The translations under genes were made by a program, and so were the position numbers. Positions 1-9,845 of a stretch of DNA of 36,573 nucleotides are shown piece after piece; the stretch's first letter is position 1; every line of letters begins with the position of its first letter. This stretch comes from Phialocephala subalpina. Taxonomy: Eukaryota > Ascomycota > Leotiomycetes > Helotiales > Mollisiaceae. Under the pieces are notes generated by a model. The model made no database searches, was not told the origin of the DNA, and worked only from the letters and a program-made list of their open reading frames with translations. The stretch covers positions 280,549 through 317,121 of the forward strand of contig FJOG01000036.1 in the NCBI GenBank assembly GCA_900073065.1, given 5' to 3'.

Positions 1-2640
1 AAAATTTAATAAAATAAAAATTCGTTAAAAATTTAAAATTAGAAAAAAATATTCTAAAGAAAATATTAAAAAATTAATTTAAATAAAATGAAAACTAATA
101 TAAATAAAAATTAATAAAAATAAAAAATAAATAATATTAAATTATAAATATTAATATATTTATTTTCTTTTTTATATTAACCTCGCGTATATTAAATACT
201 TTTAAAATAATATTATTTCTTTGAATATATTTGAGAAAATATAAATATTATAATATTCTAAGAAATATTAAATTAAACTTCGATATATTATTTCCTTTTT
301 TAATTATTTCCTTTGAATTAAATTATAAATTATTTATTTTTTTCAAATTATTAAATTCCTATTATATAAAAAATATATTAAAATTTTATAATAATTTGAT
401 TCTTTAAAAAATATTATTTTAATTTGTTTTTATTATATTTAATAATATAATAAATTAAATAATATTATAATTCCTTTTTTAACAAATTTTTTCTTATAAA
501 TAAAATTAATTAAATACGAATAATATTATAATTTCCTTTATAAAGAAATTAATTAATTCGATATTATTTATATTATATAAAATCATATAATAATTTAAAT
601 TCCACTTTAAAATTTTTCCTTGTAAATATTTTATTATTTTATTAAGAAATAAATTGAATTTATATATAATATTAATTTTATATTAATTCGAATATATTTT
701 ATATTAATAAGATAAAATATTCAAAGGAATTAATCGAATATATAAAAATTCCTTGCGTAATAATAAGTAAATATATATAATTTATTATGTTTTACTAATA
801 TAATTTCATTATTAAATAAATATCAAAATCTTTAAAAAATATTAAATTATTTATCCTTTGATTATTATTCTTATTATAAATATATAATTAATATAATTCT
901 ATTTTATTATATAATATATAAATATATTTATTTAATAATAAATATATACGCGTAATTTATTATATTTTCTTAATATAATTTCGTTATTATATAAATATTA
1001 AAGCCTTCAAAAGAATTATCAAATTATTTATTCTTTGGTAATTATTCTTATTATAAATAAATCGAATCCTTTAGAAATAAGCCCCTCCTTTAATATAAAT
1101 TACTTTTTATATCAAAAAAATCGATTTTTGAGAATATTATAATTTTATCAAATATTTATATATTATAATAAAATTAAAATTATTAAATATTTATAATATT
1201 TGAATAAATATTATTAATTTTAATTTTAATTTTTAATTTCTTTTATTAAATAATTAATATTTCAATTTAAATTTTTGAATTTATATATAAATTATATAAA
1301 TTATATTTTCTAAATAACCTTTTTAAAAATAAATAAAAAATTAAAATAAATTTATTATTCTAATATAATTTCAAAAATTATAATTTAAAAAATATATTAT
1401 TAATAATAATTTTAATATAAAATTCGTTTAAAATTTTTAAAATTTTTTTTTAATATTTTTATTTTCTTTAATTAAAGTTATATTATTAATAAAATAATTT
1501 TCAAAACTCGTAATTTATATTATAATAATATAAAGTATTTTTAGAAATTTTAATTTTAAATTTATATTAATATTCGAAAAGAAAATTCAAAAAATAAAAA
1601 AATAAAGGTTTATATATTTAATAAAATATACCTTTTTTAATATTTTATAAAATTTAATAATTTTCAATATATTATATTTTGACTTTTATAAAAAATACTT
1701 TCTTTTAAAAAGAAATTATATTTGCAAATTATTAAAAGAATTTTAATTAATTATAAAAAATATATAAAAGTTATTATTTTCGAAATTTATTTATTTAATA
1801 TTAATAAATTAAAATATTACTAAAAAAAATTATTATATATTATATATATATATTTAAAAAATATATTTAAATTTTATATTATTTTATTAATTTGTAATAA
1901 AGTTATTAAATTCTAAAAATAAAGGATTTTAATATAAAAAATAATTTATATTAAAAGGGGGCCCACTTTTAAAGGGTCTAATTTATATAACCAATATGAT
2001 TCTATTTTATTATATTATATAAATATTTTAATACTTAGGAATTATATTTTTATATTAATATAATTTACGATAATATAATTTTATTTTATTTTATTTATTT
2101 ATATAATTTTCTTGATTTTTTATTAATAATTTAAATTATATTCTAATAATTTCCTATTATAATTTTCATGCCATAAAAATAATATAAGAATTAATAATTA
2201 TTAAAATTATTGGCTTTTAATTTATATAATATACGAAATAAATTTATTTTATTTCTTTTCGAGAAAAACTTTAATATATATTATATCCTTTATATAACTT
2301 TATATTTTCATAATTTTTATAAAGTTTAAATATATTAGTTATTATATCCGCTATAATACTTAATATTATTATAATAATATATTAAACCAATATTTAATAA
2401 TTCTAAATAATATATTATTAAATATAATTATTAAAAATTATATTATTTTTATTTAATACGAATTATAATTAGAATAATTATTTCTTAATTTGTTTAAATC
2501 GTAGAATGCGGAAAATTAACTTATAACGAGTTTAATATTCGTAGTATTTTATTATTATATTAAAAAAAATTAAAATTATTTATACGAATATTATTAAATT
2601 TTAATATTTAGTAAATTATAAAGTTAAAAATCGGATCGCG
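1..2640. repeat. AT-rich island, probably RIP-degraded repeat DNA
   Basis: The stretch is almost entirely A and T, dense in TpA, with no open frame worth calling. The few remaining C and G bases are mostly in CG, CC/CT or GG contexts, as expected when CpA/TpG sites have been converted by repeat-induced point mutation. No original element can be recognised. A transitional zone of intermediate composition runs from about 2640 to 2760. It cuts into the 5' side of the multicopper oxidase remnant downstream. Confidence 0.75.
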
Positions 2641-2768
2641 TATAACTATAAGAGTAGAGTTCGATTTGGGCTCCTTAGTAATCCTTATATAATCGTCTAA
2701 TTTTAGCTTAAATAGTAGTAACTATAGCCGAAGAGTCGGAATAAGCCCCCCGCTTTCTCTCGCTTGAA

Positions 2769-2828
2769 CTCACTATACTCACCCATGCTCACCTATGCTC
2801 ACCCGTACTCACCCGTACTCACCTGCCG
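2769..2828. repeat. 10-bp tandem array, CTCACCCGTA type
   Basis: Six head-to-tail decamers start at 2769, 2779, 2789, 2799, 2809 and 2819. Each opens with CTCAC; two are identical CTCACCCGTA, the others differ at one to several positions. Looser CTCACC words continue to about 2875. It lies between the AT island and the oxidase remnant. It may be a minisatellite; no function is evident. Confidence 0.7.
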
Positions 2829-2973
2829 CTGCACTCTACTCACCTTAGCTCACCCAGTAATACCGATAAAGCAGCCTTGCTCACCTTTCCAGACCGAAAC
2901 AAATTCTTTCAACGTTAGGATTAATGCGTGATAACCATCTGTTGTCCACTCTCAACTCTAACCTGCATCTCAG

Positions 2974-3719
2974 GATCTATATGACCGCTAATTTTGGACC
3001 AAACAACGCCGGCCAAATGCGAGGTCAACTCAACGGAGTATTCTATGTAGCCCAAAAGGCATATTTCTCTCGCCTTCACACCTCCTCCCACTCACTATAA
3101 AAGGTCCCAACGATGTACACGGCCCTCACAGCACCAGCTGCCGATGTAATGGACCCTACCATTTACGGAACAGGCGTCAACCCACAAGTCATCCCCTTCG
3201 GCGCCGTTGTCGAAATCTCATTCAATAATCACGACACCCGCGCCCACCCTTTCCATCTCCACGGCCACAACTTCCAAGTCGTAGCCCGCTACGGCAACGG
3301 TCCCAACTTCCCCGACTCCCCCTACTACCCCGCCGTTTCCATGCGTCGTGACGTTATCCTCGTGCATCCGCAAGGTGCCGCCACAATCCGATATATCGCT
3401 GATAGGCCTGGAGTTAATTTGTTCCATTGCCACGTTGAGTGGCATGTTGAGGCGGGCATGACTGCCACTTTCATTAGAGCTCCGGATCTTTTGCAAAAGC
3501 AGAAGATATATACGCTGAATAGTCATAAGCAGGTTTGCAAGGCGTTTGGGAATACGTTGATGAAGGGGAATGCGGGTGGGAAATCGAAGAATTGGTATGA
3601 TTTGAGTTAGGCACCGGTGAATCCTCCTGCGAATGCTTGGGGGTGGGTACATTCCTTATTGACACATGAGAGTTGACATACTGACATGCTTTAGTGCCAT
3701 GTATCCTCCCCCATCCTGA
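2974..3719 (+). pseudogene. multicopper oxidase (Fet3/laccase type), 3' remnant
   Basis: This encodes the C-terminal cupredoxin domain of a multicopper oxidase. Seen: HPFHLHGH (3245-3268) and HCHVEWH (3425-3445), the copper-binding signatures of the type 1 and type 2/3 sites, followed by a methionine at the usual axial position. An upstream exon from 2974 reads IYMTANFGPN...LNGVFY and joins in frame through a GT-AG intron (3047-3103) to VPTMYTAL. Near the end an in-frame TAG (3608-3610) follows NWYDLS. Past it the frame stays open, crosses a plausible intron (3643-3694) and ends WGAMYPPPS at 3719, matching the usual tail of Fet3-like enzymes. CAG to TAG is a C-to-T change, so RIP is a possible cause. 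The first two cupredoxin domains are missing; upstream DNA is AT-rich. TAG could instead be the normal stop of a divergent gene, but a gene this short would not be functional. Confidence 0.75.
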
Positions 3720-4725
3720 TTCGGTGCATGAGTTGTTGCGTGGACTTCGAGCTTAGAGAAAGAGCAGACACCTGTATAGACGATTGACCAATTTCCTCGA
3801 AGCGTCTTTTTATTCATATTTACAGTCAGTCCCTCCCATTAGCCGACCCAAGGTGGTGTGTGCCTTGCGGACGGACTTTGGCGCGGGGTCTTGAACGATT
3901 AATCGTAATGTGGAGCTGTACATATGAAGCCTGTGTATGGAACAATGGAGACTTGTTGGCTGTTCTTGCTTCAATCCTTGTGATATAGAAGTTCCACTGT
4001 GAGATGTCTTTCAAGTAATTACAGCATGAATTCTGACCGGCCCCATCCAGTCGCTCAACGGAGAGGGAACGGGGGAAGTCAAAGCTCATCAGCTCGAATG
4101 GAAATTGAATAATTGCAGAACAGCGCTGTACCAAGATTGAACTTAATGCATAAGACAGTGTTCTTGCGTATGTCCTCGCACTCATAGGGTCCCTCAAGGT
4201 GTCCAGAACAGACAATTTGGAAGCCAGTCACGTGCTCCCCCCTCAGGAGCCTCGACTCGAGTGATGTACATGTCCCAAGATCTGTCAGCGCCCCTCTCAT
4301 CAGATAAATTTCATCTGAAAAGGCTGCAGTTGAGGCTCCGAGGTCGTCGTATCCGGCTGCGACATCTCCAAACAAGCCTCTTACAGCTTGGCAGTCTCCA
4401 AAGCTCCACCACCAAACATGGACGGTTTCGCGAACAACAAACAAGCTTTCTCCCAACGCAAAACATCTTGACACCAGATACTGTACTTCCAGAAACCCGA
4501 ACAGAATCGCATAGGCACTCGTCTTCTGTGATGCAAGTCAAATTTTAACAGATGCGGATGAAACGGTACTTGGCAAACGTAAACTTCAGATGCTATAAGT
4601 GACCTGTCATCGCATCTCATGTACTTTCATTCCTTCGTTCGTCTCAATATTGCTCTTTTCTGCTCATATTCCATTCGTTGTGCTGGTCACTCTTTTAGTC
4701 TGTCACTTTCTTCAATACCGTCATA
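3720..4725. other. intergenic, no gene recognised
   Basis: Several overlapping short open frames occur on both strands here, none with recognisable motifs, signal peptide or believable splice structure. The last 100 bases before 4726 are pyrimidine-rich, as in a fungal promoter or 5' UTR. Confidence 0.5.
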
Positions 4726-5356
4726 ATGATCGCATCAATTCTACTTCTCGGCACACTTGCCTCGACAGCGTTTTCGCATGGCTTGATCACCTCGCCTCCA
4801 TCCCGAGTCGCTGGAACGGCGATGCAGGCTGCTTGTGGAACAGCAGTCACTGCTCTTGTGCAGGCCGATAATACAAGTCATGTTGAAGGAATGCCGGAGG
4901 CTGCTGCGACGACTGCGAACTTCAACAGCACTGCATGCAACGTCTTCTTGTGCAAGGGTCTTCAGTTCGCGGACAACACCGCCAATGTGCAGAACTTCAC
5001 AGCTGGACAGGTCGTCAATATGCGTGCCAGCATCCCGATTCCTCACGAGGGACCGATGAATGTCAGCATCATCAACACGCAGACTAACACTGCGATTGGC
5101 GCCCCATTGATCACGTTCGATAGCTATGCCGATGAGTCTTTGGCTGCGCTTCCGGCGAACAACACGAACTTCAACGTTACTATCCCGAACAACTTGGGCA
5201 CGAACTGCACTACCGCTGGTACTTGCGTAAGTTAATCGAATTGCAGAGGAGGCTCGAGCTAATGAGATGCAGGTTCTTCAATGGTTCTGGTTCGGGACTG
5301 CCGCAGACCAGACATACGAATCTTGCGTTGATATGGTTGTCGCCGCGAAGGCATAA
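4726..5356 (+). CDS. secreted LPMO-like / chitin-binding type 4 protein
   Basis: Two exons (4726-5226 and 5273-5356) are joined by a 46-bp intron with GTAAGT donor and a GCTAATG branch-like site, giving 194 residues. A signal peptide of about 17 residues ends ...STAFS, so the mature protein starts HGLITSPPSR. An N-terminal histidine after cleavage is the hallmark of copper-dependent lytic polysaccharide monooxygenases. A second histidine in PHEGP (residue 107) could complete a histidine brace. Six cysteines (37, 71, 76, 161, 167, 185) and several N-glycosylation sites suggest a disulfide-bonded extracellular protein. The family, as remembered, is the fungal chitin-binding type 4 (LPMO_10-like) group, often upregulated during host or substrate colonisation. 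Copper binding and activity are inferred; a non-catalytic copper-binding relative is the main alternative. No cellulose- or chitin-binding module follows the domain. Confidence 0.75.
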
Positions 5357-5676
5357 GGGGGAGGATATGTTGATATAGGGAGAGCTTAAACATTTAGAAC
5401 TGTAATGACATGGGATGGATGGTTTTGTATATTCTGTGTAATGATTGTATGAAGGCAATGATTTCGATGTTCGAGTTGAAGAAACGTCCACCCCCACAGG
5501 GTGAAAAGATGAACTCTCCACCAGAGAACGATGCAAGATCGTAAAAGTGCATTTGTTCAAATCAGGAACAAACAAACAGGCTTTCATTCAAGAAGTGCCT
5601 GCTTCGAAGCCTCTGCACGATGCTCTGAATGACGGACCAAGAGTCCGCCAAGAGTTCAGAAATGTGCGCTCTCTGC

Positions 5677-5736
5677 GCTCCGCTCACCCTCGCACCCGCT
5701 AGTCGCGCGAGCGGGGGTGAGCTGCGTGAGCGGAGC
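5677..5736. repeat. GC-rich nested inverted repeat (hairpin)
   Basis: GCTCCGCTCAC (5677-5687) is the exact reverse complement of GTGAGCGGAGC (5726-5736). Inside them CACCCGCT (5693-5700) pairs with the AGCG...GGTG word at 5710-5719, with two extra G. The structure could form a strong stem-loop. It lies over 300 bases beyond the LPMO-like stop, so it is not an obvious terminator. Confidence 0.6.
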
Positions 5737-5957
5737 TGCTTTAGCTCTTAAGCCGCGTGATGATAAGGTAGCCTAGCGTGTGTGACGCTGCACGTGGGTA
5801 GAAAATATCTTGTAATTGGCTAGAATTCATGTTGCAGGATTCAATAGGCATGTAACGTTACAGATCCAAAGAACGAGGCGTTAATTGTTGTAATTGGCTC
5901 GGTTATATAGAAAGACAGCGTGTCCTGTCCATCCCTATATTGCCTTAGCTTCCAATC

Positions 5958-6031
5958 TCACGTGAAATATCAAACACCTGCCTGAGGATTCACTCAATAT
6001 CGGTGAGGAGCCCCGCGGTTGTGTCACGTGA
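5958..6031. promoter_or_regulatory. paired TCACGTGA E-box sites
   Basis: Two copies of the 8-bp palindrome TCACGTGA occur at 5958-5965 and 6024-6031. CACGTG is the core bound by fungal bHLH factors (Cbf1-, Pho4- or SREBP-like). The sites lie over 600 bases upstream of the methyltransferase start, so a regulatory role is only suggested. Confidence 0.35.
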
Positions 6032-6661
6032 AGATATAAACTTCTAGTGTCATTTGGAGGACTTGATGTTAGAGCGTGAGCTCTGTTCCTCAGAAGGAGC
6101 TCACTGCCACCTCTCAAAATCAAGCGATCCCTACTCTCGAATATTACAATGCCTTGCCGCGGCATTGGGAGCCTCGCCATACTGGTGGCAGCGACCTTTT
6201 CCTGACCTCCTCAGCAGGAAACATCTCTCGCCTCTAGGGCACTGCGGTGGTCCCGTCAGCAAGCACACAACAATTACGCCCTTCCTAGGGGTTTGTAAGC
6301 CTTGGGAACGTCCCATCAGCTCAACCCATACCTACATATTGGAAGAACTTACTCCTGTTTGTTTTGCTCGATCCCCCGTCACATTACGTGAGGATATATA
6401 CCACTGCCTCACTATATCTATCATCTTTATGCTGACAAGTTGTCACTCGAAAGTGGGATGACGGGGGAATGGTCCGAGCACTTAGCGCACTGCAGCAGAG
6501 CTCGTCTATATCAGAATATCGAGCACCAAGCTCATTTCATTTTCCTTTCTTATCCAGACCGTACAGACAATTCAACAGGAGCTCGTCTCCTTTCCCACCA
6601 CACACACAATCAATGCTCGCTCAGATCTCTGCGTGACACAAGTTATATTAAATAAAGCACC

Positions 6662-7611
6662 ATGGCCGGTAACAGCCGCCTCAGTGGCATCGTCAGAACA
6701 TTCCAGCTCATCTGGTTATCCGTCAAATGTAATCCTCCCTCCTCATCCTCACCTGAACCACCATACTAATTCCCCGAAATAGTGCACTACGATGCTTTCA
6801 AAGAAGCCCTTCGCAAAGACGGCCTCGCCTCACTTACGCATCCCCAACGAATTCGAGACGCCGCCGTCGCAAAACTCCTCATCATAACTTGTAACTTCCC
6901 TGTCCTCAACCCAATCCCCTACATACTAACTCTCGTGCACAGCCAACGGCTTTATTGCCTTTGAAAACACCACCTGTGTCCCCTCCCTTGTCCTCTCCGC
7001 TCAAGGCAAAATCCTCGAGCTCGGCCCCGGACCAGGCAACCAAATCCAGCGCTACGATCCATCCCTCGTAGACTTCATCTACGCCATTGACCCCAATCCC
7101 CACTATGGAGACGCCATTGCCGCAAAGGTGAAGAAACTTGATCTCCAGGATAAGTACAAGTTTCTAGCGTGTGGTATTGAAGAAAGCGAGATTTTGAGAA
7201 GCGAGGGGATTACAGAGGGGAGTATGGATACTGTGCTGAGTATTCAGGTGTTGTGTGCGGTGGGGGATGTGAAGAGTGTGATGAGGGAGGTGTGGAAGTT
7301 GTTAAGGCCGGGGGGCAGCTTTGTGTTTTGGGAGCATGAGAGGAATAAGGATACTGTTACGGCGATGACGCAAGGTACGTATTGGTTATCACATTAAGGG
7401 TGTGCTTTAGGAGCTGTGTGGAGGTGCTAATATGAGAATAGCTTGTTTGAATCCTGCTTGGAGCGCATTCGTCGGGTGTAATATGAATCGGGAGATCAAG
7501 GCGGATATCCTTGCGGCTGGGGAGTGGGAGAACCCTGGTGACATTGAGGTGGCCGATGATCCGTATAGTTGTTTGCCTAGGATTTGGGGCGTGCTCAAGA
7601 AGAAGGCTTGA
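6662..7611 (+). CDS. SAM-dependent methyltransferase, METTL7/type 11 like
   Basis: Four exons (6662-6728, 6783-6890, 6943-7374, 7442-7611) join in frame through GT-AG introns to 258 residues. The start CACCATGG fits the fungal consensus. Motif I of class I methyltransferases is ILELGPGPGNQ (about residues 82-92), followed by an acidic motif II (YAIDPNPHYG). A post-motif region SMDTVLSIQVLCAV and a LLRPGGSFVFWEH motif match the Methyltransf_11 fold. The C-terminus LNPAWSAFVGCNMNRE is characteristic of METTL7/TMT1-like enzymes, and the hydrophobic N-terminus could give membrane association as in that family. Substrate is unknown; METTL7 relatives act on alkyl thiols, while fungal ones are often near secondary-metabolism genes. 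It reads in the same direction as the DUF7726-type gene and the GMC oxidase. Confidence 0.85.
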
Positions 7612-8418
7612 TTGGAAGAACGTTTTCACTGCGTCCTGTGCGCCTAGAACCTGAGGAGCTGATTGCGCAGGCAACATTCTGGGGGCCTTAGTAGCGAAGT
7701 GTTGCGGCTCTGTTCATGTTGCCCGTGGTCAGAGGAGCTCAGCTAAAAATAGCAACACAGTTAGGCTTTTCATTGCACGGTAACTATTTGCGCTATAGAA
7801 AGTGAACTATGACACGTTCGTTCGTCCGGGCCTTTTTCAATTTTCAGATCTTGGGAAACGTCTGGAGTTCTTACATTATGCTCCTCCATCGCGCGCCTTT
7901 GGAAAATTGTGCATCCTGGAAGGTTACGATGGTTGAGCACGTCGCCAAGTATTCTACTTTGAACCACTAGGCACCTCCACTTCTTGAGTAGATTCAAAGA
8001 TGAACCCGTAGGATCAGTTTTTGAGGCACGCTTGCACCATTGTGATGGTTCAGAGGGTCTCTGGTATGCGTTGTGGTCGTCTAGCGTGCTTCCAATACAG
8101 ACCAATGTCCCTCGAATTGCAGGATGCTCTTGTGAATGTCACCTCTCTGGTTGTGTAGCTCTGGGAATATACCCATCTGATATGAATGTATATGCATGGA
8201 ATCTGCGAGGTCGATGCCGTGTTGAGAGTTGTGCATGATGGAGGAGCGAGGAGAGATGGAAGAGAAAAAGAGAGGAGCTTTTGAGATGTGGGGCGAATCA
8301 GGTGACGTTAACCTTGACGCGTTTTGGGTGTTGATTTCCTAGGCGCGTCCGAACTTCTTCCACAACAACACTTCACACTCTCGCTACAACACCCCTCACT
8401 AGAACGAGAAGCAACATC
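7612..8418. other. intergenic, promoter of downstream gene
   Basis: Short open frames on both strands show no domain or splice structure. The last 80 bases are rich in CAACA/CTCAC words typical of a fungal 5' UTR. Confidence 0.5.
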
Positions 8419-9361
8419 ATGTCCAACTCACCAGTTCGACAACCATTGGCATCTGCCAGCACCAACGCAAACATCAGCAATCGATTAAGCATTGCTTCTT
8501 TGCTCGAGAAACCCCACGAGAAACCTGCCGCAGTAAGACAGACCGACTTCAGCCTGAACCACCACTAATCATTTCCAGCCCATCCTTCCTCCAACCCAAC
8601 CAGCCAAACGCAAGGCTGACGAACTCGAAGAAATCGACAGCGATGATGAACGACTCTGCAGAATCGACAAGAACTGCAACCAAGTCCGGACCATGATTCG
8701 AAACTTCATCAATTCGGGCGAGATGAAGGTCACCGAGTTTCACAAGGCAATCGGATCCTCAGGCAACGCATACTCTCGATTCATGGGGCAGAATGGACCG
8801 GATAAGGGCAGTGGGTCGGATGTATACTATAACGCGTTCAAGTTCTTCAAGAGGCGGGAGCTTCAGGGCATCAAGATTCCTAAGAAGAAGGCCAAGCCAG
8901 CAGAGGAAGCCAAGAAGAACGACGTTTCTGCCATCCATCTGGAAGGAGAAGAAGACCAGTCTGTTCCTGTCTACGACTCGTGCGACGAGATCCGCAGGAA
9001 AATCAGGGCATACCTGGCCGAGCCAGGCATCACACAAGCTGGATTCCTCCGCGAGATTGCAAAGGCATGGCCAGAGGGAAAGAAGATCCAGTCGAAGGTT
9101 CTCAACGACTTCCTGGGCAAGAGAGGAGCCACTGCGGGAAATACGAGCTCGGTCTTCTACGGTTCATATGTCTTCTTTGAGAAGCAGCGAATTCGAGATG
9201 GCAAGCCGAAGTCCAAGCACCGTCAGGAGATGGAGAAGCAATATTCTGGCGAGCGAGGAATTGACACGAAGCATAGACTCGATGGCGGTGTCTGGTGTAT
9301 GCAAGGAGAAAGGCCATACGAAGACAAGTACGGGAAGATCCACATTGCGGGCAGGTTTTGA
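8419..9361 (+). CDS. DUF7726-type nuclear protein with duplicated helical domain
   Basis: Two exons (8419-8532, 8579-9361) flank a 46-bp intron with GTAAGA donor and CTAAT branch, giving 298 residues. After a disordered, Ser/Ala/Pro-rich N-terminus comes a basic PAKRK stretch (46-50), a possible nuclear signal, then an acidic segment. Two related segments follow. Residues about 66-132 run from CRIDKNCNQVRTMIRNFI to YYNAFKFFKRREL, and about 168-244 run from YDSCDEIRRKIRAYL to FYGSYVFFEKQRI. Both share a C..IR..I..(F/Y)(I/L) helix, a T(E/Q)..F (H/L) segment, an R/N-x-F-(M/L)-G-(Q/K) motif and an aromatic end. This matches my memory of the fungal DUF7726 domain, which resembles a helix-turn-helix; DNA binding is inferred. 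Function is unknown. Confidence 0.75.
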
Positions 9362-9845
9362 TCTACTGGGCGGTCGTACAATATTTGGAGTTTGGGTAGA
9401 TGTGCTCCTCGGGGACGTGTTTGTTATATTGTTCGATTTTTATTGTCTGTGCCTGCTATTGATTTGTTGTTTGGTCATGTTTGTTCATATTGTACTGGAT
9501 ATACGGATGTAGCGTTCCTGGTCGTTTAAAATGGTTGGCAATACGCAAGTCACGACGGGGATGATATGCGGGGTGCGGGGAAAAATGTCGGCGGCTCTCT
9601 CGGCGTCATGTATCTACTAACTCGGGACTTGATCCTTTTCTGGGTAACAATTCGGCGGAATTTGCTGCTCATCTTTTACGAGAAATTCCTACGCTTGGCC
9701 ATTCTCCCGTATTCGGTGCAAGTGCTACCGGTCATGTGCTGTGTGGATTCTCTTATGCAAGGCCATCAAAGTTCTTGCTTTCTTGTTCTTCCTCTGCTTG
9801 CTCCCTCGTGTAAGTATCATATAGACCTGGGTTCATCATTTCAGC
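9362..9845. other. intergenic, promoter of GMC oxidoreductase gene
   Basis: The DUF7726-type stop is followed by a T-rich 3' region to about 9500. A TATA-free, pyrimidine-rich stretch precedes the GMC start. No supported gene. Confidence 0.5.

Larger units (their letters stand above)
5357..6661. other. 1.3-kb intergenic region with palindromes and E-boxes
   Basis: I see no supported gene. The region holds a GC-rich hairpin (5677-5736), two TCACGTGA sites (5958, 6024) and short open frames without motifs. A start at about 6150 reads a short hydrophobic peptide (MPCRGIGSLAILVAATFS) but stops at once. The distal part is probably the promoter of the methyltransferase at 6662. Confidence 0.5.

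Noticed and set aside
1..2640. Possible mitochondrial DNA because of extreme AT content
   Set aside because: No mitochondrial gene, tRNA or long frame is present, and it grades into nuclear-type genes with introns; RIP explains it better.
3826..4474. Overlapping minus-strand open frames of about 130 codons
   Set aside because: No motifs, no splice logic and mutual overlap; they look like chance frames.
6150..6205. Short hydrophobic peptide resembling a signal sequence (MPCRGIGSLAILVAATFS)
   Set aside because: It stops after 18 codons and no convincing intron extends it.
7357..7677. Minus-strand frame of 106 codons over the methyltransferase 3' end
   Set aside because: It is antisense to a well-supported exon and has no domain.
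8793..9512. 239-codon frame overlapping the DUF7726-type gene
   Set aside because: Its arginine/serine-rich product is an out-of-frame reading of the supported exon.
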